Origin: Candidatus Heimdallarchaeota archaeon
Lineage (GTDB): Archaea > Asgardarchaeota > Heimdallarchaeia > Heimdallarchaeales > Heimdallarchaeaceae
Length of the DNA stretch: 12,308 bases
NCBI GenBank assembly: GCA_016839985.1
Contig: JAEOTG010000067.1
Location: 1 to 12,308 of the forward strand
Direction: 5' to 3'
This document shows, in pieces, positions 11,774 to 12,308 of this stretch; within the stretch, counting starts at the first letter, position 1, and each line of letters starts with the position of its first letter. The notes under the pieces are model-generated. The model worked only from the letters and a program-made list of their open reading frames with translations, did not search any database and was not told the origin of the DNA. The position numbers were made by a program, and so were the translations under genes.

Positions 11774-12308
11774 CTATTCTTTCTTCTCTTTGACCTGTTT
11801 AATGACAAGATCAAAGATTTCATTAAGCACTTCTTTAGGGATATCTATCTTTAGGTCACGCTTTAATCTCTCCAAGAATTCACCCAGCTCAAGGATTGCC
11901 ATATTTTTACCAAGTGTAACCTGGTGCTTTGCCTCTTCAATAATGATTCTCCAGTCTATTTTTTGAGTATCAATGATTTTCTGGACATCTTCAGCATCCC
12001 TCTGCCTGTCAGTTGCGCATTTCATCAGGATAAGGTCATGTGGATCTGCAATCTTGAGGATTAACTTGCCTGCAAATTCAATAGTGTTCTCTGCCCTTGT
12101 TTTCATGTTCTCAGAGAAGAAGAAGGAGATTACATGATTAATGAACAGATCAAATCTTTCAGCATCTCCTCTTGTAAGCATCAATGGTTGGTTGTCTTTA
12201 TCAGCACTATAGATGATTATAGGATCAAAGGGTTTATATCCCAAGGATTGCAAAACCTCTTCAAAAGTTTTCCTGTCTTTTTCACTATTGAAAACAAGAT
12301 CAATATCT
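11774..12308 (-). CDS. Nucleotidyltransferase-like protein, N-terminus beyond the window
   Basis: The frame stays open to the right edge, so the gene is partial at its 5' end; the TTG at 12253 is not taken as the start because the sequence upstream reads in frame as good coding (DIDLVFNSEKDRKTFEEVLQ). DIDLV at the very edge resembles the metal-binding acidic pair of minimal nucleotidyltransferases. ADPHDLILMKCATDRQRDAED followed by IDW is the helical signature seen in DUF6036/AbiEii-related nucleotidyltransferases, where the two halves surround the active site. Such proteins can be toxins of type IV toxin-antitoxin pairs or stand-alone enzymes. No partner gene is visible on the left, and any on the right is outside the window. 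Family call is moderate, role is open. Confidence 0.65.
   Translation of the reverse strand, partial: DIDLVFNSEKDRKTFEEVLQSLGYKPFDPIIIYSADKDNQPLMLTRGDAERFDLFINHVISFFFSENMKTRAENTIEFAGKLILKIADPHDLILMKCATDRQRDAEDVQKIIDTQKIDWRIIIEEAKHQVTLGKNMAILELGEFLERLKRDLKIDIPKEVLNEIFDLVIKQVKEKKE

Noticed and set aside
1..12308. UGA read as glycine (genetic code 25)
   Set aside because: All recognised proteins, including pnp, are complete without any in-frame TGA, and glycines use GGN codons. Heavy UGA-sense use is therefore excluded for this window.

Overview
The window is AT-rich DNA (about one third G+C by eye) that most resembles a Patescibacteria/CPR bacterium. The grounds are many short orphan proteins, a TrmB-type regulator in a bacterium, two DUF4256-type proteins and translation starts that mostly lack a Shine-Dalgarno. 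This is an inference from gene content; no rRNA or full marker gene is present. All 14 genes whose stop is visible end in TAA or TAG, none in TGA.

Layout. Positions 1-1614 hold the 3' part of pnp (polynucleotide phosphorylase). Ten bases later comes tRNA-Gly(GCC) with an encoded CCA (1625-1699) and a palindromic hairpin (1703-1731). From there to about 10693 lies an accessory stretch cut into segments by six copies (A-F) of a ~45-65 bp repeat. All six copies are in the same (+) orientation although the genes between them point both ways. The first five segments each hold one gene: an orphan 267-aa protein (+), an orphan 115-aa protein (-), a small lipoprotein (+), an orphan helical 139-aa protein (+) and a GNAT-like acetyltransferase (-). 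The sixth segment (5.4 kb) holds a leftward five-gene set: 179-aa orphan, two DUF4256-like paralogues, a ~400-residue novel domain fused to a HAD hydrolase, and a 126-aa orphan. A TrmB-type regulator is transcribed divergently from it. After copy F come a leaf-type SAM methyltransferase of the LCM/TIGR00027 type and, running off the right edge, a nucleotidyltransferase-like protein.

How it fits together. The 3' half of the repeat is nearly identical to the 3' end plus downstream hairpin of the tRNA-Gly gene (best copy E: 26 of 28 aligned bases, one gap). tRNA 3' ends are classic attachment sites, so the simplest reading is a tRNA-anchored, integron-like array of gene cassettes separated by direct attachment-site-like repeats. 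Most cassettes carry their own sigma70-type promoter (five have a perfect TTGACA) and a very short leader. No integrase is visible, so a recombinase would have to act from elsewhere. The repeats could instead be a dispersed intergenic element. The large sixth segment looks like a regulated module: the regulator promoter and the operon promoter lie about 100 bp apart, back to back, and share TTGGCA half-sites.
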